From CALBJU01 sp965247125 (GTDB lineage Bacteria; Bacteroidota; Rhodothermia; Rhodothermales; UBA10348): 64,000 nucleotides of DNA. The translations under genes and the position numbers were made by a program. The notes beneath the pieces are model-generated. The model did no database searches. It saw nothing but the letters and a program-made list of their open reading frames with translations, and was not told the DNA's origin. Location of the stretch: the NCBI GenBank assembly GCA_965247125.1, contig CBDFGO010000003.1, positions 682,001 to 746,000 of the forward strand. Reading direction: 5' to 3'. Positions 27,169 through 36,586 of this stretch are shown piece after piece. Every line of letters starts with the position of its first letter. Positions within the stretch are counted from its first letter, which is position 1.

Positions 27169-27555
27169 ATGCCGAAACTTGTAAACCACGGTCAAATTCG
27201 TGTAATGGCTCAATTCGGAGCACCAATCTTGATCATCGCCGATCGACTCGGGTGCTCTACCAAAACCGTGAGGCGCATCTTGAAAGGGTATGAAATTGTT
27301 CCTCTGCGAACGTCAGAATCGATTTTCGGGACAACGGATGAGCCGTTTTTTTGGAGGACGTTGAGGGATCGTTTCACTTCCTATTCAACCATTGGCTGGA
27401 TCAGTGGTTTTTCGAAGCAACACATACACGAGGTGTTGGCCTCTCGTTTGCTGCCCGACAGCGACCTTTCTGCAGACGGGATAGACAGAATTCGGCAAAC
27501 GCAAAAATTTTTACAGGGCCAACAGTTCGAAATCCAGGAGAATAGAAATGTCTGA
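27169..27555 (+). CDS. HTH-containing island protein
   Basis: 128 aa. Begins with a Hin/IS-like helix-turn-helix (IRVMAQFGAPILIIADRLG, CSTKTVRRILKGYE) and has a second helical part (TIGWISGFSKQHIHEVLASR) that may be another DNA-binding motif. The end overlaps the next gene by 8 bp. No specific family recognised. Confidence 0.55.
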   Translation: MPKLVNHGQIRVMAQFGAPILIIADRLGCSTKTVRRILKGYEIVPLRTSESIFGTTDEPFFWRTLRDRFTSYSTIGWISGFSKQHIHEVLASRLLPDSDLSADGIDRIRQTQKFLQGQQFEIQENRNV

Positions 27556-28087
27556 ACAAAAATCCTTGGTTCATCGCAGCGTGATCGATGCAGAATCTGG
27601 AGACGCGGTCGTAATTACGGCGGAAATGGTTGCGGCCTATGACCAGTATTGGAACGCCATTAAGATAACAGGCACCGTGATGTCCATCACGCTCTTTCTG
27701 TTCAAAAGAGATAAGCTGTATTTAGGAGGCGAGTTTTCGTCGTTTGGCGAATTTGTAGAAGAAAAGCTTCCATTCGGCGAAAGAAGTGCGCGTCGTTATG
27801 TTAGCCTAGGCTCCGACTTGTATCCTCAATTTCCTCAGCTGGCCCCAAGAAAACGGACACGCGTGTCCGGTCCGGACGAAACCGACCCTTTTGGACTCGA
27901 ACGCACAGGGGTGAACTCTAGTGAACTATTCCTTAACAACTTAATGGCCGGCAGTGGGTTGCGCATGTTCGCGCCAGTTCGTACTTATTCGGGTGTTCTT
28001 ATCTACATGGCATCTACACTATGGCTGTTCGACTCGTTCTTCATCGACGCCCATCCACGAGCGATGGTCGGCACACGGTTCAGGTAG
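27548..28087 (+). CDS. Island protein of unknown function
   Basis: 179 aa. The middle (FGEFVEEKLPFGERSARRYV) resembles the short helix-turn-helix-like segment of DUF3102 plasmid/phage proteins. The last 22 residues are encoded in the region overlapping the integrase start by 67 bp, so the C-terminus may be longer than its natural form. Role unknown. Confidence 0.45.
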   Translation: MSEQKSLVHRSVIDAESGDAVVITAEMVAAYDQYWNAIKITGTVMSITLFLFKRDKLYLGGEFSSFGEFVEEKLPFGERSARRYVSLGSDLYPQFPQLAPRKRTRVSGPDETDPFGLERTGVNSSELFLNNLMAGSGLRMFAPVRTYSGVLIYMASTLWLFDSFFIDAHPRAMVGTRFR

Positions 28088-29217
28088 CTGTTAACCGAGC
28101 TGGCGCGCAGCTCAAAGTGGGCACGACCCTACGCGTGAGGCCAAAAGATTGGTCGACTCCGCGGGGCAGGCTAAAGCCCAGCGTGCCGGGAGCTGCAGAA
28201 GTAAATGGCGAGCTCGAACGCCTCACTCTGGACATCTGGAGGCTTTCTCTTGAGTTCGCCGAAAATGAAGCGCTGAGAGAGGCTGTGCTGCGCCGCCTTG
28301 GAAGGCTTCCCGAACAAGCGTCGCCATCCGTATTGGAACTCTACGAGGAGTTTTTCGAAATGAAAAGCCTTCGCGTACAGGATCAGACTCTCCCTACGTA
28401 TAAAGCGCTTCGCGAGCATTTACATGCGGCATACCCCGACGGGCTTACCACGGATGAGATAGGCGCGGATTTTTTCGAGGATTTTGTGAGCCATTTGCTG
28501 CGCGCGAAGCACGGGAACACAAACATCAACAAAAACACGCAGCGCCTCAAGAGTTTTCTTCAGTACCTCAGACGACAGGGGAATATTACGGACATTCCCG
28601 AGCGGCAGGCCTTGCCTACTATTCGAAAAGAGATCTATGCGCTAACCATGAAGGAACTCGGGCGCATCGTAGAGTTCGATCTAACGGGCGCCCCAATAGG
28701 CACTCAGCATGCGCGTGACCTCTTTGTCTTCGGTGCTCACACGGGGCAGCGCTTTTCGGACTTGCAGGCAATGTCCTGGGAGGACCTTGATCAAGAGCGC
28801 TGGCTCTGGCTGTCGACGTCAATAAAGACGGGCGCGACTAGGCGCATTCCAATCATAGGAAGAGCGCGCACTTACCTGGAAAGAAGAGTGGAAAGTGCGC
28901 GGCCCCTGCCCAAGCTTTCCAGTCAAAAAACGAACGAGAATATAAAAGAGATCGCGCTAGCGGCAAATATCACGCGAATGGTCAGCAAAGTTTTTCTAAG
29001 TGGGAGTGTGCGTGAACGGGAAATCCTACCACTTCATGAGGCGATATCCTTTCAGGTTTCGCGAAAGACGTTTGTCACGCTCATGCTGCAGGGCACCGGG
29101 GATCTCACTTCTGTTCTCGCCATCACGCATGATGACCTCAAATCTGCCCAGCAATACATTCAGACTGATCCTGAACTACAAGCACTTCAGGCTGAAGAAA
29201 CGTTTGCTGCGCTATGA
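28021..29217 (+). CDS. Tyrosine-type site-specific integrase
   Basis: 398 aa. N-terminal arm domain (VRLVLHRRPSTSDGRHTVQ), SAM-like core-binding domain (ELYEEFFEMKSLRV ... GNTNINKNTQRLKSFLQYLR) and catalytic domain. Catalytic residues: Arg in AHTGQRFSDL, Lys in SIKTGATRRIPI, Arg in QVSRKTFVTL, His in AITHDDLKSA and Tyr in QQYIQ. The first His of the HxxR box is Gln here (Q-V-S-R). The layout is that of Bacteroidota conjugative/phage integrases. Its stop overlaps the next start (ATGA). Confidence 0.88.
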   Translation: MAVRLVLHRRPSTSDGRHTVQVAVNRAGAQLKVGTTLRVRPKDWSTPRGRLKPSVPGAAEVNGELERLTLDIWRLSLEFAENEALREAVLRRLGRLPEQASPSVLELYEEFFEMKSLRVQDQTLPTYKALREHLHAAYPDGLTTDEIGADFFEDFVSHLLRAKHGNTNINKNTQRLKSFLQYLRRQGNITDIPERQALPTIRKEIYALTMKELGRIVEFDLTGAPIGTQHARDLFVFGAHTGQRFSDLQAMSWEDLDQERWLWLSTSIKTGATRRIPIIGRARTYLERRVESARPLPKLSSQKTNENIKEIALAANITRMVSKVFLSGSVREREILPLHEAISFQVSRKTFVTLMLQGTGDLTSVLAITHDDLKSAQQYIQTDPELQALQAEETFAAL

Positions 29218-30272
29218 CTGACATCAGAAATGGAAACATGGACGAGCTAATAAAGAAATACGAGACCACCGCTGAGAAATTGGGGGGCGCTTCCGTGCTG
29301 AAGGTGCGGTTTCGTCGATATGAAGATTTTAAACTAATATTGCAATGGAACCCGGCAGCAGAAGCTAATTCGGAATGGGAAGACCTCCTTCCCTTACCCC
29401 AAATCTACTTGATCACCCCTACAGAGATATTGGTGTTCTCCGAATCGTGGGATCTCGAACAGTTCCAATGGGAGCATAGACACCTGAGCGATCACTATGA
29501 TACTCCTGGACGTGATCCGCTGGAGACGCTCTCGTATTTGCAGGTGTTGCGAATAGATCTTCCTATTCAACTGGAGGCTCTCGCACATCGATTCGAGCGA
29601 AATATTCAGCCGCTTCGAAATGTGTTGATCCTACTTCATTTTGCGCAAAGTGTGTCGGTAGAACAGCTTCGTTCTTGCTTTATACAGATTATTGATCGGG
29701 GAGAGGTTGACGAATCATGGCATGCGTTGCACCAATCTTTACCGGAGGGCCCTATTAAGGACTCTTTAGGGGATGCGACTGGTTTTGCCATAGCAGTACG
29801 GTCAGAATTTGTGCGTGAGGCAAACATCATTAGCGCTCGTTTTTCAGCTGTACTTGATCTTGCGAAAAAAATGATCACATTGAGTTTCTTACCGCTCGAA
29901 GGGGGCCTAGAAGCGACACATTATGTAGAGGTTCCTGGTTCGGAACGACTCAAATACGTCCCCAATAAAAAGCAGTTTACATTCGATGGGACCGGTCTGG
30001 ATCTGGCATTTGTGTTGTGGACAGTCATGAGTCGCGCAGCGGCTGCGCGCGGAGTGGGACAGACCCAGGTCACGGAAATAATGAAGCAACTTTTTCCGCT
30101 ATTCGACACCAAAACAAGAGCAAAAACCATGGGAGACTACCTTTATGAGTATAAAAACAATGAACGTGAGTGCCCGAGCGCGAAGTTGAAGCCTCTCATG
30201 AAGGAGGTTGTTGCACTTGAGAAAGCGATGCGCGATTGGGTCTTGTTTGACCGACTTTCCGGATCCTCCTGA
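29214..30272 (+). CDS. Unknown island protein coupled to integrase
   Basis: 352 aa, no signal peptide or membrane helix. Contains FERNIQPLRNVLILLHFAQ and a C-terminal part (RAKTMGDYLYEYKNNERECP) like the RteC-related or 'integrase-adjacent' proteins of Bacteroidota mobile elements, but the match is by impression only. Four-base overlap with the integrase suggests one transcript. Confidence 0.6.
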   Translation: MTDIRNGNMDELIKKYETTAEKLGGASVLKVRFRRYEDFKLILQWNPAAEANSEWEDLLPLPQIYLITPTEILVFSESWDLEQFQWEHRHLSDHYDTPGRDPLETLSYLQVLRIDLPIQLEALAHRFERNIQPLRNVLILLHFAQSVSVEQLRSCFIQIIDRGEVDESWHALHQSLPEGPIKDSLGDATGFAIAVRSEFVREANIISARFSAVLDLAKKMITLSFLPLEGGLEATHYVEVPGSERLKYVPNKKQFTFDGTGLDLAFVLWTVMSRAAAARGVGQTQVTEIMKQLFPLFDTKTRAKTMGDYLYEYKNNERECPSAKLKPLMKEVVALEKAMRDWVLFDRLSGSS

Positions 30273-30288
30273 AAATCCGGCCGATTTT
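30259..30288 (+). terminator. Possible intrinsic terminator
   Basis: CCGGAT (30259-30264) pairs with ATCCGG (30275-30280) around a 10-nt loop and is followed by ATTTTT. It overlaps the stop codon of the preceding gene. Short stem, so moderate confidence. Confidence 0.4.
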
Positions 30289-30357
30289 TCCGGTGTTTCC
30301 GTAACTCGTTCTCATGCTACTTTTGGGTATTGGACGTGAACAAACCGAGCTACACCA

Positions 30358-30549
30358 GTGCGTATTGAACGACTTCTGACTCAAAAGGAGACATGTGATA
30401 CTCTTCGGATCGGGCGGACCACCCTGTGGAAACTTCGGCGGCAAGGCGAGATCCATGCTGTCATAATCGGCCGCTTAGTTCGCTTCAAACAGTCGGAGAT
30501 TCAGCAACTCATTGATCGCTCCTCTCCCAAGTTGGCACAAAATGGGTAG
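30358..30549 (+). CDS. Excisionase-like HTH_17 protein
   Basis: 63 aa from GTG. The whole protein is a winged HTH of the excisionase/MerR-like HTH_17 type: LLTQKETCDTLRIGRTTLW, KLRRQGEIHAVIIGRLVRF, KQSEIQQLI. These recombination directionality factors accompany tyrosine integrases. The end overlaps the start of the DUF3987 gene by 8 bp. Confidence 0.82.
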   Translation: MRIERLLTQKETCDTLRIGRTTLWKLRRQGEIHAVIIGRLVRFKQSEIQQLIDRSSPKLAQNG

Positions 30550-32065
30550 CGCAGAGGGGCCAACCCGGAACGGCTATCCTGGAAACGGATCTCCGAACGA
30601 TGATTCCGGCCATCCCTTTGTGCAAATTCGCCACCTATTTGATGCACCAGCGATAGCGAAGAAGCGCAAAAGGGATCCGTTTGACAAGGAGGCGATTGTT
30701 TGGCCTTCATTTCCCAAGAGCCTCTATCGCTGCTTGCCCAGCTGGTTGGCGGATTTAGCAAATGGACTTGAACGAGCGCAGCGAGACGTTTTTACTGCCT
30801 CTTTGCTAGGCGTCTTATCTGCCGCACTGCCTAACGTCGTGTTGTCCTATGGTTATGAAGAGCTCTCGCCCAACCTTTTCGTGATCATTTTAGCTCCTGC
30901 CGCTTCGGGAAAGGGAAGAGTGACAGATGCCATACAACTTGTTGAGGGAATTGACGACGAGCTTCGCTTGCAAACAGATGCCGACATGCGTGAGCATCAG
31001 GAAATGAGGGAGAGTGGTCATGGCGCGAGAAATCCGGTGAAGGAGCGCTTTCTGTTGGCAAGTGGGGATACTACTCGTGCTGCACTGATCGACGCATTGG
31101 CAGATAACCCGCAGGGACTGCTCCTCGCCACAACGGAACTCGATACGCTTAGTGGGGCAAATTCGCGCGACTATGGAAGATTTTCTGACATTTTGCGTAA
31201 ATCATTCCATCACGAGCGAATAAGTGAGAGTAGACGAGGCAGGGACGTCAGGCGCCTAGTGGTAAGGCGACCTCGTCTTGCCGTTGTCGCTGCAGGGACC
31301 CCGGATCAGTACCATCGTTTGGTTGGAGATCTAGAAGACGGCCTGGCCAGTCGACTCGCAGTATTTCGCACGCACGCTTGGCCTGAGTGGATTTCGCCTC
31401 GTCCAACGGCGAAGAGTAGACAGCGTTCGAATCAGATCTTGGCAGCTCAAGAAGTAGTCACTCAAATTTGGCAAATACTTTCGAAGCGGAAGTCTCTGCT
31501 CAGGGTCGAATTTCCAGTTCACGTCTGGGACGATCTAGATGAGACATTTGGGCCTATTCTGGAAGGAATGGCGAGGCAGTATGCAGCTCCTGAATCGATC
31601 CATGCATTTATAAAGCGCGCTGGAGTGATAGCGGCCCGTGTTATGTCGATTTTGGCGGTCTATCATGCTTTCGTCAAGAATATTGATCTTGGCCAGATAG
31701 CGCAGATTACTGTCTCCGAGAACATCGCGCAGGCTGCTCTGCAGACTACTCAGGTTTTCCTTTCGCACTCAATATTTAATGCACTGGATAATCTCTCCCG
31801 CGGCTCGAAGAATGCAGCGTCAAGTGCTGTACTCAACGTACTGTCACGCAAACACCGCATAATATGGGAATTGCTGCCCGATGAGAGCTTCACCGCCTCC
31901 GAACTCCTTGAGAAGATCAGAAAGTCGGTTCCACCAGCTGCATCGAAAGCGACGCTCTATCGAGCCCTGGACCAATTTGTCTCGCAGGAGCTTCTGAGGT
32001 ATCACCAGGGAAACTACTGGCCCACGTCCAGTAAAGAGGAAAGGGTAGATGATGGACAGCCGTAA
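30542..32065 (+). CDS. DUF3987 ATPase (mobile-element replication type)
   Basis: 507 aa from ATG at 30542; an ATT-like upstream extension is unnecessary. DUF3987 pattern: SLYRCLPSWLADLANGLERA, LGVLSAALPNV, Walker A APAASGKGR, then LLATTELDTL and a C-terminal winged-helix part (LLEKIRKSVPPAASKATLY). These ATPases stand in integrative elements of Bacteroidota near integrase and excisionase and are thought to support element replication. It is immediately downstream of the excisionase. Confidence 0.8.
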   Translation: MGSAEGPTRNGYPGNGSPNDDSGHPFVQIRHLFDAPAIAKKRKRDPFDKEAIVWPSFPKSLYRCLPSWLADLANGLERAQRDVFTASLLGVLSAALPNVVLSYGYEELSPNLFVIILAPAASGKGRVTDAIQLVEGIDDELRLQTDADMREHQEMRESGHGARNPVKERFLLASGDTTRAALIDALADNPQGLLLATTELDTLSGANSRDYGRFSDILRKSFHHERISESRRGRDVRRLVVRRPRLAVVAAGTPDQYHRLVGDLEDGLASRLAVFRTHAWPEWISPRPTAKSRQRSNQILAAQEVVTQIWQILSKRKSLLRVEFPVHVWDDLDETFGPILEGMARQYAAPESIHAFIKRAGVIAARVMSILAVYHAFVKNIDLGQIAQITVSENIAQAALQTTQVFLSHSIFNALDNLSRGSKNAASSAVLNVLSRKHRIIWELLPDESFTASELLEKIRKSVPPAASKATLYRALDQFVSQELLRYHQGNYWPTSSKEERVDDGQP

Positions 32066-32077
32066 TTCTGATCACAA

Positions 32078-32116
32078 GTCTCATAGTCTCATTTCTCAGA
32101 ATTGAGACTATGAGAC
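32078..32116. repeat. 14-bp perfect inverted repeat
   Basis: GTCTCATAGTCTCA (32078-32091) pairs perfectly with TGAGACTATGAGAC (32103-32116) around an 11-nt loop, 12 bp after the DUF3987 stop. Each arm itself repeats GTCTCA. No T-run follows, so a site for a DNA-binding protein, an origin iteron or a processed terminator are all possible. Confidence 0.6.
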
Positions 32117-32205
32117 ATTGAGTCGCAATGTTCACCAGGTCCCCAGATGTATTCTTTTTGAGGACTTTTCGATCACGCACCGCACAACTCCTCCATTCAA
32201 ATAAT

Positions 32206-32805
32206 ATGAAATCAGTAATATCCTTAAGAAGCGCAGCTTCCGTGCTTGGTGTGAGCCACACAGCTTTGAGCCTCGCTATTCGAGAGGAGCGTCCCTGTCA
32301 GGGAGTTCTCCTTCATGACGATGCAGTTTTTGATCGAACGGGTAAGGTTAAGGGGCTCTTGCAAGGGGAGTGGTCGCGTGAACTTGACGTGCCTCTGCTT
32401 GATGAAACCGAGGACTATTTGCATGAAAACGACGTAAATGATGAATATTTGCCCGATAACGCCGTGGAAAGTACGGTGGAAAGCGAATGGACGTGGGCGG
32501 AAAGCTTAGCTGAAATATTGGAAGGGATAGCTTTTTTTGGAACCGTTCACAGCATTGGCACTTACGATTCGGGTCGATTGGTCGGGTATGCGTCCGCTCG
32601 ATTAAGATTTAATATCCGGACGTTTCTACTACTCAAATACAGTCGTCCGGTGTACTCTCACAATATTGCTGTAGTGGTTCAATCGGTTAATAGATTTGGT
32701 CAGCCGATCGACTTTGCGCTAAAAGCCAGGTTGAATGGAGACTCAGTCGGGCTCGAGGCGTCGGAGCAGACTTATGACGTAGGATCTTTTTCATATGTGG
32801 GATGA
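32206..32805 (+). CDS. HTH island protein of unknown function
   Basis: 199 aa from ATG at 32206, preferred over an ATG 26 codons upstream because it directly opens the helix-turn-helix (VISLRSAASVLGVSHTALSLAI). A acidic middle (LLDETEDYLHENDVNDEYLP) and a beta-rich C-terminus (IAVVVQSVNRFGQPIDFAL) follow. No family recognised. It is the last intact gene of the integrative segment. Confidence 0.6.
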   Translation: MKSVISLRSAASVLGVSHTALSLAIREERPCQGVLLHDDAVFDRTGKVKGLLQGEWSRELDVPLLDETEDYLHENDVNDEYLPDNAVESTVESEWTWAESLAEILEGIAFFGTVHSIGTYDSGRLVGYASARLRFNIRTFLLLKYSRPVYSHNIAVVVQSVNRFGQPIDFALKARLNGDSVGLEASEQTYDVGSFSYVG

Positions 32806-33083
32806 AATGAAGCTGATGTTTCGTTTCCCGCTTATCCAACGCAACGGGAATGAACTCATTAGGTTGGGGCGAACGGCACATCACGGCGAACCAGATGCCG
32901 CGAGCAATCGCTCACCTATCAGAAATCAATCGGTTCCGACCGCCTCAGTCCACGATCGTATAGTGCAGATTTACTACTAGTGGAAATCGGTATAGCTTTA
33001 TATTCTGTAGTGATGTGTTCTGGTCTCCTGATTTCTAAGGCCGGGATTTGCCCCAACCCTGTTCGTCCAAGACTGTACGTTTG

Positions 33084-33319
33084 ATGAAAATTGATCTGCA
33101 TACACATACAAGGAAATGCAAATCGGGAGATGCCCCAACAAGAGAAATAACTCCTGAAGATTTTCGGGCGGCCGTCGAGATGACGAATGTGGGAATTATG
33201 GCGATCACCAACCACAATTTATTTGATCTCGATCAGTTTGAGAGAATTGTAGATATTATGCAGGATGGGACTCAAATCTGGCCAGGTATTGAGTTGGACG
33301 TTGTGGAAGACCAGATTAG
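33084..33319 (+). pseudogene. PHP-domain protein, truncated by IS fragment
   Basis: ATG at 33084 opens a PHP metal-dependent phosphoesterase domain: MKIDLHTHTRKCKSGD (HXH metal site), GIMAITNHNLFDLDQF. After about 78 codons the sequence becomes the antisense of an IS3-family transposase, near 33319. Only the first strand-helix units of the PHP fold remain; the rest is lost. Confidence 0.7.
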
Positions 33320-33610
33320 AGGGCTCTATGCCAGCTTCTGCCAGTCGCTCTGTGTAGCGGATCGAGAGATACTGCACGCCCCGATCGCTGTGGTGAACCA
33401 ACTGCTCGTGCTGCTCTTGATCCCGCTCCCAAAGGGCCTGCTCCAGGGCATCGAGCGCCAGATCGCTTCTGAGCGAGTTTGATACGCGCCAGCCTAAAAT
33501 CCGGCGACTGAAGACATCGATGACGAAGGCGATGTAAACGAATCCTCTCCAGGTGGCTAGTAGAGTAAGAGACAGGGCGTAGTCGAACTATTTCCCTGTC
33601 TCTCCTCTCC

Positions 33611-33644
33611 GAACCGTACGTGCACCTCTCAGCGCATACGGCTC
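33611..33644 (-). ncRNA. Group II intron domain V
   Basis: A 34-nt hairpin in the minus-strand RNA, beginning GAGCCGTATGCGC and ending CGTACGGTTC, with the catalytic lower-stem pairing typical of domain V. It lies 51 bases before the intron 3' end, with domain VI in between. Confidence 0.88.
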
Positions 33645-33649
33645 TCCAT

Positions 33650-35175
33650 TCAGGCATGACCCATGGCCATGGCAACGTCTCTATATCGCGAGGTGACAAC
33701 GCTCTCGCCAAGATTCCCAACGATGTAGGGATTCCCAGCTGGATTGCGCCATCTGAACTGACATTTGCGACTACCAACCATACGTCTGAGCGATATTCCA
33801 CGGTGTCGATCTCGTCCGTTATGACCAAACAGAAGCCACGTTTTGGCCTGGCCCTCTACAGGACGCCTGAACCACTGTCGCATAAGCGACTTGATTGACG
33901 TCTTGTATTTGCGGGCAAGCCAGTGACCCAGTTTCCAGAACAGGACGGAATCTATTCTCATGTAATACCGCGCCGTATAGTCCGTGTATTGATAAAAGGC
34001 CGTCCATCCCGCTATTTTGCGGTTCAGACGCTCTATCATGTCAATTGTATTCACGCTGTAATTGCCGCTCAGTTCTTTGACAAGTTCGCACGAGAAGTTT
34101 CTGAACTTCTCCCTCGGTATCGTGGTCACGGGACGCATCGTACCACGCGGACCTCGTTTGCGAATGATTCGATGTCCAAGAAAGACAATGCCCTCGTTGA
34201 TATGCGTAATACGGGTTTTCTCCATATTGAGCTTCAACTTCAGCGTGCCTTCCAAGAAGCATCGGCACCGTTCGCGGATCGCTTCTGCCTGTGACTTGTT
34301 TCCTTTTACAATCACGACAAAATCATCCGCAAACCGGCAGTAGGAGACCGCAGCCTTCCAGCGCCGGTCTTCTCGAATGGCTATCGGACGTTTTCGTTTG
34401 ATTGTGTCATTGAAGCTCCAGCGATCACCTCGTGCTTTGAGTTCAGGTACTCTTTGTCCATCCACTGATCAAATTCGTTGAGTACGATATTTGATAGTAA
34501 TGGAGAGAGAACGCCCCCTTGGGGGACGCCTTCGCTCGCGGCGCAGAACAGGCCCTTATCAATATGGCCTGCCTTCATGATTTGCCAGAGAACTGTCAGG
34601 AAACGCTTGTCACAGATGCGCTTGCGCACACTTTTCATCAACACCTTATGGTGAACCGTGTCGAAGTAACTGGCAAGATCGCCCTCTATCACCCAGCGTC
34701 CTTTGGCGACAGAGCCGTCTTGCACTTGAAACTTCACGGTTCTAATGGCATGATGAACGCTACGCCCGATGCGGAATCCGTAGGATAGTCGATGAAAATC
34801 GCTCTCCCAGATGGGATCCATCACCATAAGCATAGCGCGTTGCAGAATCCGGTCTCGAAGCGTTGGTATACCTAGAGGCCTCAGTTTGCCGTTTGCTTTT
34901 GGAATATAGATGCGCCGCGCTGGTTGTGGCTCGTACGTTCCAGCCAGCAACTCTTCGCGCAGTGACATCAGCTGAGCATCCAGCCCAGCCATCATCATCA
35001 CTCCCGTTATTCCATCTACTCCCGCCGTTCTGGCTCCTTTCGAAGACAGTGTGATACGGGCGGCTTCACGAAGCCAAGATCTGTTAGCAATTATTCTCAA
35101 GAGTCGGTCAAAGCGGCGGCTTTCGTCCGCCGTTGACCATGTTGCCAGTTTGCCCTGCATTTCGCTGATTATCAA
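33650..35175 (-). pseudogene. Group II intron reverse transcriptase/maturase, frameshifted
   Basis: The first part (35175-34381) carries RT motifs 0-4 (YIPKANGKLRPLGIPTLRDR, GDLASYFDTVHH, GVPQGGVLSPLLSNIVLNEF). The second frame (to 33650) carries the catalytic YCRFADDFVV, VFLGHRIIRKRGPRG and the maturase domain ending in MAMGHA. The frames join with a single missing base near 34438-34440, where ...EYLNS would pass to KARGDRW. As read, the enzyme is broken. Confidence 0.85.
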
Positions 35176-36265
35176 AGGTCTTCACCTCTCTAAGGTCAGT
35201 TAGTCGTTCAGACAAACATCCTAAACTGTTCCCCTTCGCCGTGTGCAGATTTCTCGGCACATGTGGCAGGCTTTCCCCGCCTCAGACTACTACAGGAACT
35301 CCGCCAACCTCTCTGGCATCGGGGAGCGCACTCCCTTGGCATCCAGAAAAGCCTTCCCCAGTTCACATGCTGGACTCTTTCTATGGGTTAGGCTGCCGAT
35401 CGCAGTCTTTAACCTTGCTTTTCACAAGTCGAAACAGATCCCCGCAGTTTAGTTACGCACTTCTGTAGGGCCCTCCGGAACCGACCTACATGTACAGTTC
35501 GGATTCGAGAGCATGGCACATTTTGATTACCTGCTCTATCCGTTTCCCACCTATTAAACCGTGTAGGTGAGGGCGACATTTCAGCCCACAGATGCGGGTT
35601 AATCGGTTCGTGTTCCTCAACCTTCCCATAGTCAGCCTAGAGACTCATCTTGGCGTAACGGTTTCGCCTCAAGCCCCATTTTCCACGGGCTGCGTCACGT
35701 TGCCAGTGCTCGGCAACTCACCGCCGCTTAGGCTCTCGCTCCCCCGCAACGGGGAGCGGTCACTCCAATCCCGGAATCAGAGTACATTCCAGACATGCTG
35801 TGCTTTGTCAGCCGTACCCGGATGGTTGACAAAGCTTGGGCACACCATAGGTCAGATCCGAGACCCACAGCCGGTTTGGCTCACCTGCCTTAAAGTCTCG
35901 CTCGACCAGATCCAGCGGACGAGCAGCCTGCTCATCAGGAATCGTTGTTCTATGCTTTTTGCCCCGTACGACGCCGTGAAGGCCCATATCGCGCATGAGA
36001 CGCTCCACGGTGCAGCGTGCCACCTCGAGGCCTTCGCGGCCCAGTTGACGCCACACCTTGCGAACCCCGTAGACCTGGAAGTTTTCTTCCCAGACTCGAC
36101 GGATTTCTACGCTCAGGTACTCATCATTCTTTGCCCGGGCAGATCGGCGTTCAGGATCAACCTGCAGGATTTTGCAGGCATAGTAGGTCGACGGAGCAAT
36201 CGGCAATACTCTGCAGATCGGCTCGACTCCGTAAACACTGCGATGATCGTCGATGAAAGTCACCA

Positions 36266-36586
36266 TTATTTGGGTCGGCGGCCGAGCTCCGCCTGTGCAA
36301 AATACGCCGATGCCTTGCGTAGGATCTCATTCGTCTGACGAAGCTCCTTGACCTCACGTTCAAGCACTTTGATGCGATCCTTCTCCACCGTCGTCAGCCC
36401 AGGCCTGCGACCCGTATCGTGTTCGCTCTGTCGAACCCAGCGGCGAAGCGTCTCCTTCGTACAACCGATCTTCTCAGCAATCGATTCGATGGCTGCCCAT
36501 TGTGATGAATACTCGCGTTCGTGCTCCAACACCATGCGTACTGCTCGCTCCCTGACTTCAGGTGCGTATCTCTTTCCTTTTTTCAT
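36266..36586 (-). CDS. IS3-family orfA (second type)
   Basis: 106 aa. HTH_Tnp_1 domain (YAPEVRERAVRMVLEHE, CTKETLRRWVRQSE) and a leucine-zipper-like coiled coil (RIKVLEREVKELRQTNEIL) that IS3 OrfA proteins use to dimerise. Intact, but its partner orfB is split and truncated. Confidence 0.88.
   Translation of the reverse strand: MKKGKRYAPEVRERAVRMVLEHEREYSSQWAAIESIAEKIGCTKETLRRWVRQSEHDTGRRPGLTTVEKDRIKVLEREVKELRQTNEILRKASAYFAQAELGRRPK

Larger units (their letters stand above)
33560..35845 (-). mobile_element. Group II intron (bacterial, with RT)
   Basis: 2286 bp. The 5' end begins GTGTGCCC (consensus GUGYG) directly after exon ...GACCTATG; the 3' end is ...CTCTAC before exon TAGCCACC. Domain V is recognisable at 33611-33644, and domain VI follows as a stem built on GAGACAGGG/CCCTGTCTC. 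The intron-encoded protein lies in domain IV at 33650-35175. Restoration of the host transposase frame on joining the exons fixes both boundaries. Confidence 0.9.
33320..36266 (-). pseudogene. IS3-family orfB, intron-split and 3'-truncated
   Basis: Exon 1 is 36266-35846 (FIDDHRSVYGVEPICRVL ... EPNRLWVSDLTY) and exon 2 is 33559-33320. Joining them restores the frame as DLTY-VATWRGFVYIAFVIDVFSR, a normal rve-domain sequence, then HHSDRGVQYLSIRYTERLAE. The catalytic Glu region and the 3' end are absent. The ATG shares one base with the orfA stop (TAATG). Confidence 0.82.

Noticed and set aside
33048..33482. A 144-aa protein starting with a PHP domain
   Set aside because: Only the first 78 codons are PHP; the rest is the antisense of an IS3 transposase fragment.
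36017..36256. Plus-strand frames over the IS3 orfB region
   Set aside because: Shadows of the minus-strand transposase.
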